A stretch of DNA of 64,000 nt from Burkholderiales bacterium (GCA_016213205.1 JACRAZ010000068.1:1-64000); one strand, 5' to 3'; shown: positions 52,801 through 61,838, counted from the first letter of the stretch. The notes: a model not told the origin generated them from the letters alone. Made by a program: numbers and translations.

Positions 52801-53630
52801 GCGTTATCTCTGCGCAGGCTGGCCACGTCGTCGGCGCTGCCGAGGTAGGCCTCGATCACGCCGGGGTGCGCCTGCACCTCCGCCGGCGTGCCGCTGGCCA
52901 GCACCTGGCCCTGGCTCATGGCCAGCACGCGGTCGGACACGCGGGAGACCAGGCTCATGTCGTGCTCGACCATCAGCACGGTGATGCCCAGTTCGTGGCG
53001 GATGTCGCTGATCCACCAGGCCATGTCCTCGGTTTCCTCGACGTTCAGGCCCGAGGAGGGCTCGTCCAGCAGCAGCAGCCGGGGCTGGGTGCACAGCGCG
53101 CGTGCCAGCTCCACCACCTTGCGCACGCCGTAGGGCAGGCCGCCCGCCCGGGCATCGCGGTGGTGCTGCAGGTCGAGCAGCTCGATCACCTGCTCGGCCC
53201 GGCGCCGGGCCTCGCGCTCGGCCTGGCGAGCGCGCGGGGTGAACAGCAGGTCCTGCCACAGCCGTGTGGCGCGGTGGGTGTGGCCACCGATCAGCAGGTT
53301 CTGCAGCACGCTGGCATGCTCGAACAGCTCAATGTTCTGGAAGGTGCGGGCGATGCCGAGGGTGGCGATCTGGTGCGGAGCGCAGTGTGTCAGGTGCACC
53401 GGGCCCTCGGGGCCGTTGTAGTCGATGCCGCCGGTGGTGGGGGTGTAGAGGCGGCTGATCAGGTTGAACACGGTGGTCTTGCCGGCACCGTTGGGGCCGA
53501 TCAGCGTGAACACCTCGCCCCGCCTGACCTCGAAGCTCACCTGGTTCACGGCGAGCACGCCGCCGAAGCGCACGCTGAGGTCTTGGGCGCGCAGCAGCAC
53601 CTCGGGGGGCAGGGGCGCAGGCACGTTCAT
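52797..53630 (-). CDS. livG: Liv-type ABC transporter ATP-binding protein LivG
   Basis: This 277-residue ATPase has Walker A LIGPNGAGKTTVFNLI near residue 40, signature GGLPYGVRKVVELARAL near 163, in which the usual LSYGxQR is varied, Walker B LLLLDEPSSGLNVEE and the LivG-type C-terminal GTPAEVQAHPGVIEAYLG. The start at 53630 is taken; ATG 53681 upstream is in frame but has no ribosome site. A palindromic repeat lies between it and livM. Confidence 0.94.
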   Translation of the reverse strand: MNVPAPLPPEVLLRAQDLSVRFGGVLAVNQVSFEVRRGEVFTLIGPNGAGKTTVFNLISRLYTPTTGGIDYNGPEGPVHLTHCAPHQIATLGIARTFQNIELFEHASVLQNLLIGGHTHRATRLWQDLLFTPRARQAEREARRRAEQVIELLDLQHHRDARAGGLPYGVRKVVELARALCTQPRLLLLDEPSSGLNVEETEDMAWWISDIRHELGITVLMVEHDMSLVSRVSDRVLAMSQGQVLASGTPAEVQAHPGVIEAYLGSADDVASLRRDNA

Positions 53631-53686
53631 TGGGGTTGCCCCACGCTGCCATGCGCACGGCGCGACGCAGCACGCACCCACGGTTC

Positions 53687-53766
53687 AGCGAACGCCGCGG
53701 AACCGGCTCTGCCGGGCCGCTGGCGTTGCCCCCTTGAGGGGGCCGGCGAAGCCGGTAGGGGGTGGT
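53687..53766. repeat. Palindromic intergenic repeat between livM and livG
   Basis: This gap of 136 bases contains GCCCCC-TTGA-GGGGGC at 53728-53743, flanked by CCGGCTCTGCCGG and CCGGCGAAGCCGG stems. The C5-TTGA-G5 core is also present, shortened by one base, at 24272-24286. It looks like a copy of a dispersed repeat family placed inside the operon. Confidence 0.65.
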
Positions 53767-54843
53767 TCATTTCAAGCGCTCGGACTTCTGGAACGACTTC
53801 TGCCGCTGGAACATCCCGCCCCGGTAGAACGGGAACAACTCCAGATAGGTGCGCAGCTTCAACCAGCGCCCATACAGCCCCATCGGCTCGAACAGCACGA
53901 AGGCGATCAGCACCAGCCCGTACACCATGCCCTGCAGCCCGGTGGCCTGACCGATGGCTGCGGGCAGTTGGTCCTTGGCCAGCGCGATGAGCTGCGGCAT
54001 CACGATCAGGAACGCGGCGCCGAGGAAGGCGCCATGCACCGAGCCCAGGCCGCCCACCACCACCATCAGCAGCAGGTCGATCGACTGGGCGATGCCGAAC
54101 TGGTCCGGCGACAGGAACTGGATCTTGTGCGCATACAGCGCCCCGCCCAGCCCGGCCAGCGCGGCCGAGAGCGCGAAGCTGGTGGTCTTGTAGCGCGCCA
54201 GGTGGATGCCCATGCTCTGCGCCGAGACCTCCGAATCGCGGATGGCCACGAACGCCCGCCCGGTGGGCGCCCGCAGCAGGTTCAGCACCGCCAGCGTGGC
54301 CAGCACCGTCACCGCCAGGCACAGCGCGTAGAACTCGCCGCCGCTGTCGAGCTGCCAGCCGCCCAGCGCCGGGGCCTGCACCGACAGGCCGGCGTTGCCG
54401 CCGGTCATGCGATCCCAGCGCGAGAACACTTCCTCGACGATGAAGCCGAAGGCCAGCGTCGCCATGCCCAGGTAGATGCCCTTCACGCGCAGCGCCGGCA
54501 GCCCCACCACCACGCCCACCGCGGCCGACAACACGGCCGCGCAGGCCAGCGCCAGCGGGAAGGGCGCGCCGGCATTGACCATCACCGCCTCGGTGTAGGC
54601 CCCCACGCCGAGAAAGGCCGCGTGGCCCAGTGAGAACAGCCCGGTGAAGCCGGCCAGCAGCATCAGCCCCAGGCCCACCACCGCATAGATCAGCACGAAG
54701 GTGAGTTGGGCCAACCAGTACTCGGGCAGCAGCCAGGGCGCGGCCAGCAGCGCCAGCGCCAGCAGGCCGTACCAGAAGGCCTGGCCGCCGTGCTTCACGA
54801 GCCGGATGTCCTGGTCGTAATCGGTCTTGAAGAGAAAACGCAT
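53767..54843 (-). CDS. livM: Liv-type ABC transporter permease LivM, second locus
   Basis: This 358-residue permease has the LivM core LLAGFTGLFSLGHAAFLGVG, VGLPALRVKGIYLGM and the cytoplasmic FVAIRDSEVSAQSMGIHLA. Hydrophobic segments alternate along its length. The C-terminal tail LKLRTYLELFPFYRGGMFQR is basic and polar. It starts 12 bases after the livH stop. It forms the channel with LivH. Confidence 0.94.
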   Translation of the reverse strand: MRFLFKTDYDQDIRLVKHGGQAFWYGLLALALLAAPWLLPEYWLAQLTFVLIYAVVGLGLMLLAGFTGLFSLGHAAFLGVGAYTEAVMVNAGAPFPLALACAAVLSAAVGVVVGLPALRVKGIYLGMATLAFGFIVEEVFSRWDRMTGGNAGLSVQAPALGGWQLDSGGEFYALCLAVTVLATLAVLNLLRAPTGRAFVAIRDSEVSAQSMGIHLARYKTTSFALSAALAGLGGALYAHKIQFLSPDQFGIAQSIDLLLMVVVGGLGSVHGAFLGAAFLIVMPQLIALAKDQLPAAIGQATGLQGMVYGLVLIAFVLFEPMGLYGRWLKLRTYLELFPFYRGGMFQRQKSFQKSERLK

Positions 54844-54855
54844 GGGGTCGCCCGT

Positions 54856-55731
54856 TCAGACCTTCTTGCGCAGCTGCTCGCTGAACAGGCCGTTGGGCCG
54901 CACGGCCAGCATCAGCAGCACCACCACGTAGGGCGCGGTGTCCTTGAAGCCCTCGGGCAGGTAGAAGCCCGACAGCGCCTCGACCAGGCCGATCACCAGC
55001 CCGCCGACGATGGCGCCGGGCAGGCTGGTGAAGCCGCCCACCACCGCGGCCGGAAAGGCCTTCAGGCCGATGAAGCCCATGTTGGCGTGCACGAAGGTGA
55101 TCGGCGCCAGCAGCAGCCCGGCCAGCGTGGCCACCGCCGCGGCCAGGCCCCACACCAGGCCGTTCAGGCGCTGCACCGGGATGCCCATGTAGTAGGCCGC
55201 GAGCTGGTTCTGCGAGGCCGCCTGCATCGCGATGCCCAGCTTGGTGAAGCGGAACATGCCGAACAGCAGCGCGCACAGCAGCGCGGTGACCACCACCACC
55301 ACCAGTTGCTCGGCCGGCAGCACCAGCGTGCCCAGGCGCAGCACGGCGTCCTTGTAGGGCACGGCCAGCGTGTGGGTGTCGGTGCCGACGTTGGGCACCA
55401 TCGTGATCAGGCCGCGCACCACGTAGCCGATGCCGATGGTGAGCATCACCACCGAGAACGCCGGCTGGCCGAGGATCGGGCGCACCACCAGCCGCTCGAG
55501 CAGCAGGCCCAGCAAGGCCATGGCTACCACCGCCAGCAGCACGGCGGCCCAGAACGGCAGGCCCAGCACGCCCATGCCGGCCAGCCCGGCGAAGGCGCCC
55601 ACCATCATCAGGTCGCCCTGCACGAAGCTCACCGTCTCGGTGGCCTTGTAGATCAGCACGAATCCCAGCGCGATCAGGCCGTAGATGCAGCCTTGCGCAA
55701 CGCCGCTGACGATCAACTGCAGGAACTGCAA
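54856..55731 (-). CDS. livH: Liv-type ABC transporter permease LivH, second locus
   Basis: This protein of 291 residues has VSGVAQGCIYGLIALGFVLI at the N terminus, YKATETVSFVQGDLMMVG and AFPAAVVGGFTSLPGAIVGG near the C terminus, all typical of LivH. The start appears to be TTG at 55731, since GAGGAG lies 9 bases upstream and no ATG or GTG fits better. The perfect palindrome at 55853-55870 lies 122 bases upstream and may control the operon. Confidence 0.93.
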   Translation of the reverse strand: MQFLQLIVSGVAQGCIYGLIALGFVLIYKATETVSFVQGDLMMVGAFAGLAGMGVLGLPFWAAVLLAVVAMALLGLLLERLVVRPILGQPAFSVVMLTIGIGYVVRGLITMVPNVGTDTHTLAVPYKDAVLRLGTLVLPAEQLVVVVVTALLCALLFGMFRFTKLGIAMQAASQNQLAAYYMGIPVQRLNGLVWGLAAAVATLAGLLLAPITFVHANMGFIGLKAFPAAVVGGFTSLPGAIVGGLVIGLVEALSGFYLPEGFKDTAPYVVVLLMLAVRPNGLFSEQLRKKV

Positions 55732-55852
55732 ACTGCGGTCTCCTCGAGGGCCTCTGGCGGGCCGAGCGCCGGCCCGGCGCCGCCCCCCCGGGGCGGCGCG
55801 CCGATGCCGGTCGCGGAAGGCCGAAGTGTCTTCGGCCGCCGCCGGCGATCCT

Positions 55853-55870
55853 ATCGTCCGATCGGACGAT
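55853..55870. promoter_or_regulatory. Perfect 18-bp palindrome, probable operator
   Basis: ATCGTCCGATCGGACGAT is a perfect palindrome in the 184-base gap between the alcohol dehydrogenase and livH genes. Its length and symmetry are typical of TetR-type operators. No tetR gene is adjacent, so the regulator would act from elsewhere. Placement upstream of livH suggests control of the livHMGF-ligase-livK unit. Confidence 0.6.
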
Positions 55871-55915
55871 TTCGCGGCCGCGGCGGCCTCGCGTGCCGCC
55901 GCCGCGCCGGCTGGC

Positions 55916-57046
55916 TCAGGCGTTCATCACGATGATCTGGCGGATGGCCTCGCCCCGCGCCAGGCGGTCGAAGCCCTCGTTGATCTGGTCGAGCGTGAGC
56001 CGCCCGGTCATCAGCTTGTCCACCGGCAGCTTGCCGCCGCGGTACAGCGCCACGTAGCGCGCCACGTCGCGCCGCGGCACGCAGCTGCCCAGGTAGCTGC
56101 CCTTGAGCGAACGTTCCTCGGCCACGAGCTGCCACACCGGGATGCTGAGGTTCTGGCTCGAGGCCGGCAGCCCCACGGTCACGGTGGTGCCGCCGCGGCG
56201 CGTCACCTTGTAGGCGAACTCCAGCGCCTTGGCCGAGCCCACCATCTCGAGCGCATGGTCCACGCCGCCGCCGGTGAGCTCACGCAGCTGCTCCACCGCC
56301 TTCTCGTCGCCGGCGTTGATCAGGTCAGTGGCGCCCAGGGTCTTGGCGAAGGCCAGCTTGTCGTCGGCCAGGTCCACCGCCACGATGCGCGCGGCGCCGG
56401 CGGCCACCGCACCCATCAGCGCCGAGAGGCCCACGCCGCCCAGGCCCACGATGGCCACGCTCTGCCCAGGCCGCACCTGCGAGGTGTTGGCCACCGCGCC
56501 CACGCCTGTCATCACCGCGCAGCCCATCAGCGCGGCAATCTCCAGCGGCAGCGACTTGTCGATCTTCAGCACGCCGGTGCGCGCGAGCACCGCATGCTCG
56601 GCAAAGGCCGAGACGCCGACGAAATGGCTCACCGGCTGGCCGTTCCAGGACAGGCGCTTGGCCCCGCTCATCAGCGTGCCCGCCACGCCGGCCGCGGCCG
56701 CCGGCTCGCACAGCGCGGGCCGGCCCTCGGCGCAGGGCCCGCACTGGCCGCAACTGGGCACGAACAGCAGGATCACGTGGTCGCCGATCTCGAGATCGGT
56801 GACGCCTTCGCCCAGGCCCTCGACGATGCCCGAGGCCTCGTGCCCCAGCACGATGGGCGGCCGGCGCGGCCGGTCGCCGTTGATGATGGACAAGTCGGAG
56901 TGGCACAGCCCGGCGGCCGCCACGCGCACCAGCACCTCGCCGGGGCCGGGTGGCGCGAGATCGACTTCCACCACTTCCAGCGGGCGGCTCTCGGCATAGG
57001 GCGCGGGGGCGCCGATGCGGGTGAGGACGGCGGCACGGGTCTTCAT
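55916..57046 (-). CDS. Zinc-dependent alcohol dehydrogenase
   Basis: This 376-residue MDR-family enzyme has catalytic-zinc ligands in AAGLCHSDLSII and LGHEASGIVE, the structural-zinc cluster CGQCGPCAEGRPALC near residue 97 and the NAD-binding VGLGGVGLSALMGAVAAGA near 190. Arg-rich cofactor specificity is not evident. It resembles class III-like or NDMA-type ADHs of catabolic operons. It is 11 bases downstream of the second livK and probably cotranscribed with it. Confidence 0.9.
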   Translation of the reverse strand: MKTRAAVLTRIGAPAPYAESRPLEVVEVDLAPPGPGEVLVRVAAAGLCHSDLSIINGDRPRRPPIVLGHEASGIVEGLGEGVTDLEIGDHVILLFVPSCGQCGPCAEGRPALCEPAAAAGVAGTLMSGAKRLSWNGQPVSHFVGVSAFAEHAVLARTGVLKIDKSLPLEIAALMGCAVMTGVGAVANTSQVRPGQSVAIVGLGGVGLSALMGAVAAGAARIVAVDLADDKLAFAKTLGATDLINAGDEKAVEQLRELTGGGVDHALEMVGSAKALEFAYKVTRRGGTTVTVGLPASSQNLSIPVWQLVAEERSLKGSYLGSCVPRRDVARYVALYRGGKLPVDKLMTGRLTLDQINEGFDRLARGEAIRQIIVMNA

Positions 57047-57057
57047 CGGGAGGATCC

Positions 57058-58278
57058 TCAGGGCTTGGTGATCAAGGGGCACTTGCTCTTGGCCAGTGGC
57101 TGGAAGGCCTTGTCCCCCGGGATGGTAGCGAGCACCTTGTAGTAATCCCAGGGGTGGTTCGATTCGGCCGGCTTCTTCACCTGCACCAGGTACATGTCGT
57201 GCACCATGCGGCCGTCGGCCCGCACGCGGCCGTTCTGGGCGAAGAAGTCCTTGATCGGCAGCGCCTTCATCTTGGCGGCCACGGCGCCGCCTTCGTCGGT
57301 GCCGGCGGCGGCCACGGCCTTCAGGTAGCTGGTCACGGCCGAGTAGGTGCCGGCCTGGATCATCGAGGGCATCTTCTTCATGCGCTCGAAATAGCGGCGC
57401 GACCAGGCGCGTGTCTCGGGCGTGCGGTCCCAGTAGAAGCCGCTGGCAAACGTCATGTCCTGCGCCTCCTGCAGGCCCAGCGCGTGCACGTCGTTGATGA
57501 ACATCAGCAGCGGCACCACGGCTTGATTCTTGTGGATGCCGAACTGGCGCGCGGTCTTGATCGCGTTCACCGTGTCGCTGGTGGCGTTGGCCAGCGCGAT
57601 GGCATCGGCCTTGGAGCTTTGCGCCTGCAGCATGAAGGACGAGAAGTCGCTCGCGTTCAGCGGGTGGTAGGTGGTGCCGATCACCTTGCCGCCGATGGCG
57701 CCGGCGAACTCGGTGATGTTGGCCGCCAGCGCCTTGCCGAAGGCGTAGTCGGTGGCCACCACGTACCAGCTCTTGATGCCACGGCCGGCCATGCCGTGCG
57801 CGGCGCCGTTGGCCAGCGCATAGGTGTCGTACACGTAGTGCACGCTGGTGGGGCCACAGTGCTCGTTGGTCATCGCCACCGAGGCGGTGCCGGTCATCAC
57901 CAGCATCTTGCTGCGCTCGCGCGCCAGGTTGGCCACGGCCACCGCCACCGCGGAGTTGTTGACATCGAAGATCGCATCCACGCCATCGCGGTCGTACCAG
58001 GTGCGGGCCAGCGAGCCGCCGATGTCGGCCTTGTTCTGGTGGTCGCCCGTCACCAGCTCGATCGGCTTGCCCAGCACCTTGCCGCCGAAGTCCTCGATCG
58101 CCATCTTCGCGGCCTCGGCCGAGCCTTTGCCGGCGGTGTCCGAGTAGAGGCCGGACAGGTCGGTGAGCACGCCGATGCGCAGCTTGTCGTCCGAGACCTT
58201 CTGGGCCACGGCCGGCAGGGTGGCCAGCAGGGCGGCGGTGGCGGCCAGGGCCATGCGGCCCATTCGTGCGGGGGTCAT
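57058..58278 (-). CDS. Periplasmic substrate-binding protein, second livK of this region
   Basis: This Liv-type binding protein of 406 residues has a signal peptide (MALAATAALLATLPAVAQK) and the mature start RIGVLTDLSGLYSDTAG, with VDAIFDVNNSAVAVAVANLA and ASDFSSFMLQAQSSKADAI following. GAGGAG lies 9 bases before its ATG. It stands ahead of the alcohol dehydrogenase and livHMGF, and may bring a different ligand to the same channel as the binding protein at 48809. Confidence 0.88.
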   Translation of the reverse strand: MTPARMGRMALAATAALLATLPAVAQKVSDDKLRIGVLTDLSGLYSDTAGKGSAEAAKMAIEDFGGKVLGKPIELVTGDHQNKADIGGSLARTWYDRDGVDAIFDVNNSAVAVAVANLARERSKMLVMTGTASVAMTNEHCGPTSVHYVYDTYALANGAAHGMAGRGIKSWYVVATDYAFGKALAANITEFAGAIGGKVIGTTYHPLNASDFSSFMLQAQSSKADAIALANATSDTVNAIKTARQFGIHKNQAVVPLLMFINDVHALGLQEAQDMTFASGFYWDRTPETRAWSRRYFERMKKMPSMIQAGTYSAVTSYLKAVAAAGTDEGGAVAAKMKALPIKDFFAQNGRVRADGRMVHDMYLVQVKKPAESNHPWDYYKVLATIPGDKAFQPLAKSKCPLITKP

Positions 58279-58320
58279 CGGGCTTGTCTCCTCGGGGTGG
58301 GTGCTGCTGGGGTGGGGCGC

Positions 58321-58495
58321 ATGCTAGGCACCCCGCGCCGCGGCCAGGAATGCGTCTTTGCTGAACCGGGCGTTCGGCGCCGGTGAAGCCTGGGGTTTGC
58401 CCCGAGGCCGCGCGTTGACGCAGCGCGGCCGGCGGCGGAAGCCCCCCTTCGCGATTCGCGAATTGCCGGGTGCCGGGCGCGGCGGCATGCTGCCG
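58321..58495. promoter_or_regulatory. Divergent promoter region with motifs shared with 23198-23295
   Basis: This 299-base gap holds ATGCTAGGCAC at 58321-58331 and GCGGCATGCTGCCG at 58482-58495, in the same order as in the thiolase/SDR gap. Between them are a stem GGCCGCGC/GCGCGGCC at 58406-58413 and 58423-58430, and the palindrome TTCGCGATTCGCGAA at 58448-58462. The left motif lies 43 bases before the livK start, against 47 before the thiolase start. Confidence 0.45.
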
Positions 58496-58577
58496 CGACA
58501 GTCCGTTGCGCGACAGATCCAGGGCGCGACAATCGCCGGGCCCGACCACGCTTCACCGTTTTCCGAGGACCCCCACG

Positions 58578-59729
58578 ATGATCCGCGACCCCGAAATCCT
58601 GACAGCCCTGCTCGACAGCGTGAGCCGCTTCGTGCGCGAACGCCTGGTGCCCGCCGAGCACGAGGTGGCCGAGACCGACGAGATCCCGCCGGCCATCGTG
58701 CAGGAGATGCGCGAGCTGGGCCTGTTCGGCCTGACCATCCCCGAGGCCTATGGCGGCCTGGAGCTCACGATGGAGGAAGAGGCCCGCGTGATGATCGAGA
58801 TGGGCCAGACCTCGCCGGCCTTCCGCTCGGTGTTCGGCACCACGGTGGGCATCGGCTCGCAGGGCATCCTGATGGACGGCACCGACGCGCAGAAGGCCCA
58901 GTACCTGCCCAAGCTGGCCAGCGGCGAGATGAGCGCCTCCTTCGCGCTGACCGAGCCCGATGCGGGCTCCGATTCGGCTTCGCTGCGCACCACGGCCATC
59001 CGTGACGGCGACCACTATGTCGTCAACGGCACCAAGCGCTTCATCACCAACGCGCCGCAGGCGGGGCTGTTCACGCTGATGGCGCGCACCGACCCGGCCA
59101 AGAAGGGCGCCAGCGGCATCTCGGCCTTCATCGTGGATGCCAAGTCGCCCGGCATCACGCTGGGCAAGCGCGACAAGAAGATGGGCCAGAAGGGCGCCCA
59201 CACCTGCGATGTGATCTTCGAGAACTGCCGCGTGCCGGCGGCCAACCTGATCGGCGGCGTGGAGGGCAAGGGCTTCTACACCGCGATGAAGGTGCTGGAC
59301 AAGGGCCGCATCCACATCGCCGCCATCTGCGTGGGCGTGGCCAAGCGCATCCTGGCCGATGCGCTGCGCTACGCGGCCGAGCGCAAGCAGTTCGGCCAGG
59401 CGATCGCCGAGTTCCAGCTGGTGCAGGCCATGCTGGCCGACAGCCAGACCGAGCTGTATGCCGCCGAATGCATGGTGCTGGACGCCGCCCGCAAGCGCGA
59501 CGACGGCCTGCCGCATTCCACCGAGGCCTCCTGCTGCAAGCTGTTTGCCAGCGAGATGGTGGGCCGTGTGGCCGACCGCGGCGTGCAGATCATGGGCGGC
59601 TCGGGCTACATCAGCGAATACGCGATGGAGCGCTTCTACCGCGATGTGCGGCTGTTCCGCCTGTACGAGGGCACCAGCCAGATCCAGCAGATCGTGATTG
59701 CGCGCAACATGCTGAAGTCCCTGCAATGA
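58578..59729 (+). CDS. Acyl-CoA dehydrogenase
   Basis: This flavoenzyme of 383 residues has SFALTEPDAGSDSASLRTTA and VNGTKRFITNAPQAG in the FAD region, and the catalytic-Glu motif RLYEGTSQIQQIVIARNML at the C terminus, as in MCAD/SCAD-type enzymes. The missing-Glu form at 20807 belongs to a different subgroup. GAGGA precedes ATG 58578. The stop overlaps the thioesterase start (ATGA), so the two act together. Confidence 0.93.
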   Translation: MIRDPEILTALLDSVSRFVRERLVPAEHEVAETDEIPPAIVQEMRELGLFGLTIPEAYGGLELTMEEEARVMIEMGQTSPAFRSVFGTTVGIGSQGILMDGTDAQKAQYLPKLASGEMSASFALTEPDAGSDSASLRTTAIRDGDHYVVNGTKRFITNAPQAGLFTLMARTDPAKKGASGISAFIVDAKSPGITLGKRDKKMGQKGAHTCDVIFENCRVPAANLIGGVEGKGFYTAMKVLDKGRIHIAAICVGVAKRILADALRYAAERKQFGQAIAEFQLVQAMLADSQTELYAAECMVLDAARKRDDGLPHSTEASCCKLFASEMVGRVADRGVQIMGGSGYISEYAMERFYRDVRLFRLYEGTSQIQQIVIARNMLKSLQ

Positions 59730-60160
59730 GCACGCCAACTGCCGGGGCGGCCGCGCAGACGCCGATCGACCACATTCCGTTCCTGAAGCTGCTGGGACTG
59801 CAGCAGCTGGATGCCGAACCCGGGCAGTCGCGCCTGCGCTTGCCGGACCTGAAGCCCGAGTTCTGCAACCTGCTGCCGGCCGCGCACGGCGGCGTGGTGA
59901 TGACGCTGCTCGACGTGGCGATGGCACGCGCGGCCACCTCGCACCCCAAGTCCACCTCCAGCAGCGTGGTGACGGTGGAGATGTCCACCCGCTTCATCAA
60001 GCCCGGTCGCGGCGTGCTGACGGCCGAAGGGCGCGTATTGCACACCGGCGGCTCGCTGTGCACCACCGAAGCCCATGTGCGCGATGCCGGCGGCGAACTG
60101 GTGGCCAGCGCGATGGGCACCTTCAAGTACTGGCGCGCACCGCTGGGCGGCGTGGAGTAG
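59726..60160 (+). CDS. PaaI-family hotdog thioesterase
   Basis: This 144-residue hotdog-fold protein has LLPAAHGGVVMTLLDVAMA with the conserved HGG and Asp, then VVTVEMSTRFIKPGRG. PaaI-like enzymes hydrolyse acyl- or phenylacyl-CoA thioesters, often to relieve CoA trapping in a catabolic pathway. Its start overlaps the acyl-CoA dehydrogenase stop, so it probably handles stalled intermediates of that enzyme's pathway. Confidence 0.88.
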   Translation: MSTPTAGAAAQTPIDHIPFLKLLGLQQLDAEPGQSRLRLPDLKPEFCNLLPAAHGGVVMTLLDVAMARAATSHPKSTSSSVVTVEMSTRFIKPGRGVLTAEGRVLHTGGSLCTTEAHVRDAGGELVASAMGTFKYWRAPLGGVE

Positions 60161-60269
60161 GGGCCAGGCCCACCCCGGCGCTACACTGGCCGCGACGCGT
60201 GCAGGCCTCGTCCGCGGCGGGCTCCTTCACGGCCCGCCGCGCCGGTTTCGTCCCGTGCTGGAGAAGCCC

Positions 60270-61712
60270 TTGCTCCCCATCGATACCCCGGCGCAACAGA
60301 TCGCTGCCCACGCGGTGCTGGGCTTCGCGATCGTCGGTGTCCTGTCATGGCAGTTCCTGGAAGTGGGCCGGCGCCAGGGCCTGCGCTGGGCGCCACCCAT
60401 GGCGGCAGGCTTCGGCCTGCTGGCACTGAACTTCGGCCTGTCGGTGCTGTTCCCTCCGGTGGAACCTGGCCTGCTGCAGCTGTTGCGGCTGGGGCTGCTG
60501 ATCAGCGCGGCCTATGTGTGCATCTCGCTGGGCATCGTGCGTTATGTGGGCGTATCGGCGCTGTGGAGCCGTCGCTACATGGCCGCGGTGATCGTGCTCG
60601 CGGTGGGCATCAATGTGGCCGTGGCCGCCGGACTGGCCGGCCGCGCGGCGGGCGTGGCGGTGCAGTCCGGCACCAATCTGAGCTGGGCCGTGCTGTTCGG
60701 CATTGCGCTGGCGCGCGAGCCGCGTTCGGGCCACGCCTTCAACCTGGCCGCGCAATGCCTGTTGCCGGTGGTGGGCGGCCTGTCGATGGCCAATGCGCTG
60801 CCGGTGGGCATGGACCGCAGCTTCGGCGTGGCCACCTACGCCATCATGGGCATGACCCTGCTCACCACCGGCCTGGTCCGGGCGCAGCGCAGCGCCCGCG
60901 CTGAACTGCTGGCGCGCGAGCAGGCGCAGGCCGCGCTGGGCGAGCTCAATGCGTCGCTGGAGCGTCGTGTCGCCGAAAGCACCCAATCGTTGCGCGCCAC
61001 CATCGAGGGGCTGGAGAGCTTCAACCGCAGCGTTTCGCACGACCTGCGCGGGCCTTTGGGCGGAATCGCCGGGATGGCCGACGTGGCGATCAGGACGCTG
61101 GGCAAGGGCGACCTGCCGGGCGTGGAGCGGCAGTTGCGGATGATCGCCTCGCAGGCCCGCACCTCGTTCCAGCTGATCGACGCGCTGCTGGCCCTGGCAC
61201 GCGCGGCGGATGCCGAGATCGTGCGGCGCGAGGTCGATACCACGGCCCTGGTGGCCGAGGTGGTCGAGAGCCTGCGCAGCAGCCTCGGGGTCGACCGGTT
61301 GCCGGTGGGCGTGTCGGCGCTGCCACGGGTCAAGGCCGACCCGGCGCTGCTGCGCCAGGTGTTCCACAACCTGATCGGCAACGCGGTGAAGTTCACGGCG
61401 CACCGCCCCGACCCGCGCATCGACGTGGGCGTCGAGTGGCGGGGCGACGAGGTCGTGTTCGTCGTCAGCGACAACGGCGTCGGCTTCGATGCGGCCCAGG
61501 CACCTTCCATCTTCAAGCCTTTCGTGCGGCTGCATGGCGCGGGCTACCAGGGCTTTGGCGTGGGCTTGTCGATCGTGCAACGCATCGTGTCGCGCCATGA
61601 CGGCCAGGTGTGGGCCGAGGGCCGGCCAGGCGCAGGGGCCAGCTTGCGCTTCAGCCTGGGTCCGGACGCCGTGGTGGCCGTGCCGGCGCCAGCCTCGGCA
61701 ACGCCGAGCTGA
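60270..61712 (+). CDS. Membrane-bound sensor histidine kinase
   Basis: This kinase of about 480 residues has several N-terminal hydrophobic segments (roughly residues 10-205, about 6-7 spans) and a short coiled coil. A HisKA domain follows with the phospho-His near 257 (RSVSHDLRGPLGGI), then a HATPase domain (NLIGNAVKFTA, DNGVGFD, GFGVGLSIVQRIV). The start is uncertain: TTG 60270 has GGAGA 5 bases upstream, while GTG 60255 lacks a site. TACACT at 60182-60187 may be its -10. No response regulator gene is adjacent. Confidence 0.82.
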   Translation: MLPIDTPAQQIAAHAVLGFAIVGVLSWQFLEVGRRQGLRWAPPMAAGFGLLALNFGLSVLFPPVEPGLLQLLRLGLLISAAYVCISLGIVRYVGVSALWSRRYMAAVIVLAVGINVAVAAGLAGRAAGVAVQSGTNLSWAVLFGIALAREPRSGHAFNLAAQCLLPVVGGLSMANALPVGMDRSFGVATYAIMGMTLLTTGLVRAQRSARAELLAREQAQAALGELNASLERRVAESTQSLRATIEGLESFNRSVSHDLRGPLGGIAGMADVAIRTLGKGDLPGVERQLRMIASQARTSFQLIDALLALARAADAEIVRREVDTTALVAEVVESLRSSLGVDRLPVGVSALPRVKADPALLRQVFHNLIGNAVKFTAHRPDPRIDVGVEWRGDEVVFVVSDNGVGFDAAQAPSIFKPFVRLHGAGYQGFGVGLSIVQRIVSRHDGQVWAEGRPGAGASLRFSLGPDAVVAVPAPASATPS

Positions 61713-61838
61713 CCCGGCGGCGCGCGTTCCCCACCCGCGCGGGCTGGGGGTGCGCGCAGGGAGGGTCCGCTCGGATCGGCGACACTCCGATACCCGCCGC
61801 GGTGTCCGGTGGGCAGACACATCGAGGAGAGTCGCAGG

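Noticed and set aside
55916..58549. An 877-residue leftward frame joining binding-protein antisense frame and alcohol dehydrogenase
   Set aside because: The dehydrogenase is complete from 57046, and the binding protein is clearly coded in a different frame with its own signal peptide.
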